NCBI GenBank assembly: GCA_028023455.1
Contig: JAQFVV010000049.1
Span: 6,666,855-6,730,854, forward strand
Reading direction: 5' to 3'
DNA: 64,000 nt
Origin: Epiperipatus broadwayi
Taxonomy: Eukaryota; Onychophora; Udeonychophora; Euonychophora; Peripatidae
How positions within the stretch are numbered: position 1 is the first letter of the stretch; every line of letters begins with the position of its first letter. Positions 59,988 to 64,000 of the stretch are shown here, piece by piece. The notes beneath the pieces are model-generated. The model saw only the letters and a list, made by a program, of their open reading frames with translations, was not told the origin of the DNA and did no database searches. A program made the translations under genes and the position numbers.

Positions 59988-60821
59988 ATGGTTGAAAATG
60001 TTAAAAATGAACAAGACAACCATATGGCAAATAGTGGAGATCATCTGGATGGTCGTATAGAAAAGACCAATGGAAGTGATCAGCTGCCACAATTAAATAT
60101 TAACCAATTTTTAAAAATCCGTACATTTGAAGGAAAAGTGGGGGAGGCTCCAGTGGAGCATATAAGAAGTCTGGAAAATTACTTTCGGATAAACAAAGTA
60201 AATGAAATCAGTAAATTGCTTGTTGCCAGCACTCATCTTAATGGAGACGCATTAGCTTGGTGGGAGTCTTTGTTTCATCATCCTCCAACCTTCAATCAAT
60301 ATAAGGATATGATTGTTAACAATTTCTGGAGCCCAGAACATCAGGAGACTATCCTGTATCAAATAATGCAGGAAAAATACAGGAGTAACACAAATGAAAA
60401 CTACTCTCAATTTTTTCATAGGCAAGCAGCCAAATTAAAAAATTTAAATGCCTGCCAAACATCGGAGGGTCAAATTATTAGAATAATTAGACATAATTTT
60501 TCTTTCCGAATAGAACAAACATTGTTGACAGCAAATGTAAATACAATGGAACACATGGCGGAGTTATTGAACGTGTTGGACATGAACCAACTGGACAAAC
60601 CCCCAGATAAATTTACAGAAAATTTGCGTATTAGCGCAATAGGATGGGACAGTGATGATGATGATCAAAGGGGATATATAACAACAAAGAAAAAAAATTG
60701 GAATTCAGAAACGAATGTCAAATATATTGACAGTCAAGTAAATGACCAGGGAAAGAAATATGGAAAAGGCAGGGGATATAGGCCAGATTCGCCGAAGCCT
60801 GGGGGGAGTAAAAATAAATAG
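59988..60821 (+). CDS. Retrotransposon Gag protein
   Basis: A 277-residue protein. Residues about 40-190 look like a retrotransposon Gag capsid domain: FEGKVGEAPVEHIRSLENYF, then a helix ending LNGDALAWWESL (residues 84-95, the conserved ALAWW-type signature), YKDMIVNNFWSPEHQE, and the later NENYSQFFHRQAAKL and IIRIIRHNF segments. The C-terminus has an acidic DSDDDD patch and a basic Gly/Lys/Arg tail (KGRGYRPDSPKPGGSKNK). No CCHC zinc knuckle and no protease follow, and stops come directly after. It would assemble particles that package the element RNA, with enzymes supplied in trans. The long intact frame and near-identical LTRs suggest recent activity. Confidence 0.88.
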   Translation: MVENVKNEQDNHMANSGDHLDGRIEKTNGSDQLPQLNINQFLKIRTFEGKVGEAPVEHIRSLENYFRINKVNEISKLLVASTHLNGDALAWWESLFHHPPTFNQYKDMIVNNFWSPEHQETILYQIMQEKYRSNTNENYSQFFHRQAAKLKNLNACQTSEGQIIRIIRHNFSFRIEQTLLTANVNTMEHMAELLNVLDMNQLDKPPDKFTENLRISAIGWDSDDDDQRGYITTKKKNWNSETNVKYIDSQVNDQGKKYGKGRGYRPDSPKPGGSKNK

Positions 60822-61564
60822 TAAATAACAGTGTAGTGTAAGTGAGTATGTCGTTTAAAAGTGGAGGTGAGGACTTTGTGGTTGTTTCAGGCATTGCATG
60901 TAAGGTTTGAATTATGTCGGTTTGCTCATGTTCTTTGAGAGATGAGAGTTTGGAGGGTTGGCTGCAGAGCTTATGTAGCTCGGAAGTTTGTGGCGTTATG
61001 TCAGCGTATGTACCCTGTCACTAATGCGGGGGTACCGTTGGGCTGAGAAAAGGGAAAAACTTTTGTTTTCCTCTCGTGGACCTTCTTACCTTGTAATGCG
61101 AAAAGACCCTATAAGTCTTAAAAGAAAGAAGCATGGGTGCATTTACTAAGGTATTCATTCAAATTACCTCTTCGAAAACAAAGAGTTTGTTTTTCGTGTT
61201 CTAAAATGCAAAAGGATCTCATAAGCCTCCAAAGACGTGAGCTGGGATGCATTTATTACACATTCACGGTACTTGACATACGTTGTTCGTCACAGAGTTC
61301 TGCATGAAGTAAGGATCTGTAAGCTGATGCTCTGGGTTTCTTATGGTCTCGAGGTGGCATGCGGGGGGACGATGTAGTCTGAGCCATGCAGATTGATGTT
61401 TGAAGGGCTATGGGTGTATATTGCTACTGAATGAACGACATAACTTGCATGTTTAAAATGTATAATATAAACGCTGAATTTAAAATGTAAGTAATTAAAG
61501 AAGATGTAAAAATAGTTAAGTAAACCATTAAAAAAGAATGGTTTCCTTTTTAACAGTCTCATCG
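60822..61564 (+). other. Non-coding internal region of the LTR element
   Basis: About 740 bp between gag and the G-rich tract, GC-richer than flanking host DNA. No pol-like or env-like block is visible in any frame. It may hold packaging or processing signals. A pair of related segments occurs at about 61081-61160 and 61200-61265 (AAAAGACCCTATAAGTCTTA / AAAGGATCTCATAAGCCTCC, each followed by a GGTGCATTTA / GATGCATTTA piece), suggesting a small internal duplication. Confidence 0.5.
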
Positions 61565-61582
61565 GGGACCCCCGGGGGGTAT
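61565..61582 (+). other. Polypurine-tract-like G-rich segment
   Basis: GGGGACCCCCGGGGGGTAT lies just upstream of the 3' LTR. It is in the right place for plus-strand priming but is interrupted by five C, so only the final GGGGGG is a proper purine run. It is also nearly self-complementary. Confidence 0.45.
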
Positions 61583-63992
61583 TGTGCCAGTCCGTGTATA
61601 ACGGCCATGCACAAAATGGCTGTTTGCTGAAGATTCAGCACAGCTTACATGTATCACATGAAAATTATAATTTTAATACGATTTATTAAATTATAATTCA
61701 GAGGGGAAGTGGGAGGTACGGATATAGTACATAAATAAATGGGTTTGGGCTATATTATATTCTTATTATACCCACAGTACAAGTGTATGCAGTATATATA
61801 TGTTTTAATAATTTATTCGACTAGCAAACCTGTCTAAAAAAAAAAAAAAGGGAAAATAAGTTGTAATATTTGTTTATGTGTAGAACAGTTTTTTTTTTTG
61901 TTATTGTATTTTACTACTTATAAATGTTCGAACACACATATATAGAAATGTATTTTTATTTTTTATTATTTTCCTAAAAAAAGAAAAGAAAATTCTAAAT
62001 AGTTAAAAATTTTTGCATTTATTGGAATTTATCTTTTCTAATTGTTAGAATGAGAGGGTTTGAAATTAATTAATTAAATTTGTAAAGGGAAAAAACCTTT
62101 TTGCTAATTACAATCTACTTTCAACCGAAGAAAATGTTTTGTATAAAAGAATTTTCGGTTGATCATGAATAAAGATAAAATAGATTTTATCTAAGAAAGG
62201 AATGTAAGCACAATGGGTGTCAAGTACTCAATATGGAAGCTTGCAAAAGTGTACTTTAATAAATAAAAAGGTAAAAGAATGTAGAAAGGTATATGAAGGT
62301 ATAATTAAATTTATTATTAGCTGATGCAATAGCTTGTAGAGGGGGTATGACAATTGGACTGTTTGGGCTATATGTGCTGCTTACTGGGGGCTTTGAGTTA
62401 GTCGAGTACTAGCTTGCTAAAGCATGCGGACCAAGGGAGATTAGCCTGCTAAAGAGTGTGGACAAGTTAATGCTAGCTTGCAAAAGCATTCCAATGGCAA
62501 AGATTTAGAAAGTTAAATCTTGTCTCCCACTAGTCTAAAAAAATGAAACAATATAGAGATTTGTGAAAAACAATCCGACAGAGAGAAAGGAGAAAATGAA
62601 CTGTGTCTGTTAAAATTATAATCACTTGGTTATTTCCCAGAAAAAGAATTTGAAAAATTAGCATTTAGCAAGGATCGTTAAGTGGAGTTTGGAAAATGAT
62701 CAACAACATGGATTCTCAATACGTTTAAATAGAAAAAAAAAAAAACGAAAGACGAATCATAGTTGGAGAACTGCAATTTATTTAGGATCTACTTGCCCTA
62801 ATCAGCCGTGTGCGATATACATATATATGGGAGAAGTATACTTACAGATCCGATAAGTTGAAAGATGGCTCGATTATACGTTCCGGGTTATTATCCTACC
62901 ATGGAGTAGACTTTCAGTCGTAGTACACCACCTGTTTGGCTATCAAGTCCGAAGATGCCTTAGAAGAAATAGCAGACCCTGATGACAAGAAAGACTCAAA
63001 GTATATCGGTGAGTGGAAGCCTTATCTGCCCTATGAAGTAGCCGTGTGGCCCAGGAAGTTCAAATTGAATACAAGAACAAGTTTAGAGGAGCGTGTATAG
63101 TTGGTTATATATATATATATTTTTATATTCTATTATATTTTTTTTTCTCTCTCATTTATGTTCTTTGTAAATTTTTTTTTTATGATATATATATTATTAC
63201 TGCATACCTTGTTATATGGATTTATTACTCTAAAGTGGGAAGGAATATAGGGCACACCCATTGTGTAATCTTTTAGATATTGTTTTTTTTTCTTTTATAT
63301 ATCTTGGGGTCATATGTATATGCATCGGTGGAGGGTAAATATAATTTAAATATTTTTTATATATATTGGACTTATATGTATGCATTAGTGGAGGATAAAT
63401 ATAATAATCTGGGGATAATAAATATTCACTTTTGTAATTAAAATCGTTTACAAGTTTTTGACTTAGCTTTAAAATAATTATTAAGTTATTAGTACAGATA
63501 TATAGTTTTTTTTTAATCAAAATGCAAATTCATGTAGTTAACCTGAGATTTATAGAATATAAAGTGAGCTAGATAGGGATAACTTACCGGGGAGTTGGAT
63601 TGTTCCTTTTATTTTAGTCCGAACGTCTCGAAATATTCATATTCGTTAATGACTAGTCACATTTTACACTCTTTCGGGAAAGAAAGGGAATAAGTATAAT
63701 CTTGAACGGGAGTGGCGCTAGAGACTGAAGGAAATATTCAGTACTCTTAAAGGTGTGTAAGGACACTTTAATTAGTCAACGTATAATTAATCGGCTAATG
63801 AAACAATTTAACAAGGAAGGTCTGGATGGGCCTAATTTTAGGTTCAATCTACTTCCTCTATTAATTTCTTTGAGGTATTTACTCATATTTAATCAAAAAT
63901 ATTTTAGAGAATTATTATCGATGTCCCAGTCTGTAGCATACATCACTTCATGCTTGGTGCGTATGAGAGTACAGGGTCGTCGAACCGGTACA
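61583..63992 (+). repeat. 3' LTR (2410 bp)
   Basis: Direct copy of 56579-59014 with the same TGTGCC start and GGTACA end, about 99% identical by eye. The window ends 8 bp after it. The reading frames seen at 63046-63276 and 63230-63520 duplicate those in the 5' LTR and are not genes. Confidence 0.93.
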
Positions 63993-64000
63993 ATATCAAC

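Larger units (their letters stand above)
56579..63992 (+). mobile_element. Complete Gag-only LTR retrotransposon, 7.4 kb
   Basis: Two direct LTRs (56579-59014 and 61583-63992) begin TGTGCCAGTC and end CCGGTACA, i.e. TG...CA. ATAT flanks both sides (56575-56578 and 63993-63996), a 4-bp target duplication. A primer binding site follows the 5' LTR and a G-rich tract precedes the 3' LTR. The internal region is only about 2.57 kb and codes for a coiled-coil protein and a Gag protein; no protease, reverse transcriptase, RNase H or integrase motif is present. The LTRs differ at roughly two dozen bases plus small indels by eye, so insertion is young. It must have used enzymes from another element. 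The plan resembles TR-GAG elements. Confidence 0.93.

Overview
The window is very AT-rich (about three quarters A+T by eye) animal DNA. It is full of transposable-element relics and holds no recognisable host gene: no multi-exon gene, rRNA or intact tRNA could be supported. The transposon mix is Tigger/pogo, hAT of the ZBED type, CR1/L2-like and endonuclease-RT type LINEs, tRNA-derived SINEs and an LTR element. CTCF-like motifs are also present. Together these fit an invertebrate metazoan nuclear genome. The phylum cannot be fixed from sequence alone; arthropod or mollusc is a guess.

Layout. 4.3-5.2 kb: a repeat in two tandem copies. 5.5-7.6 kb: a decayed Tigger with TIRs. 8.45-8.68 kb: a 227-bp palindrome with an apparently intact type I hammerhead ribozyme at its tip. 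9.2-13.7 kb: two direct copies of an unclassified ~1.9-kb repeat, bracketed by inverted tRNA-like SINE pieces. 13.7-27.3 kb: AT-rich DNA with a head-to-head SINE pair, a long hairpin and a 5S-like relic. 27.3-30.4 kb: a near-perfect 350-bp hairpin beside a minus-strand LINE whose ORF1 has PHD-finger and SGNH-esterase remains. 32-38 kb: LINE relics and several foldbacks. 38.8-43.9 kb: a broken hAT carrying three evenly spaced CTCF-like motifs, then a non-LTR reverse transcriptase relic whose core is triplicated in tandem (~890 bp x 3). 45.9-47.1 kb: a LINE 3' end and SINEs. 47.35-53.3 kb: an array of large foldbacks with hammerhead relics in their arms, interrupted by a second Tigger. 55.7-56.5 kb: another foldback with a hammerhead in each arm. 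56.58-63.99 kb: a complete, young LTR retrotransposon (LTRs ~2.4 kb, TG...CA ends, ATAT target duplication) coding only for Gag-like proteins.

The most interesting thread is the hammerhead family. One site has every core position and all three helices. Two more face each other in opposite arms of one foldback. At least six decayed relatives lie in neighbouring foldbacks. Hammerheads are known from Penelope-like elements and retrozymes; here they sit in large symmetric inverted repeats with no visible reverse transcriptase. The second thread is the Gag-only LTR element, which resembles in plan the non-autonomous TR-GAG elements described in plants. All calls were made by reading the sequence; no alignment, folding or database search was run.
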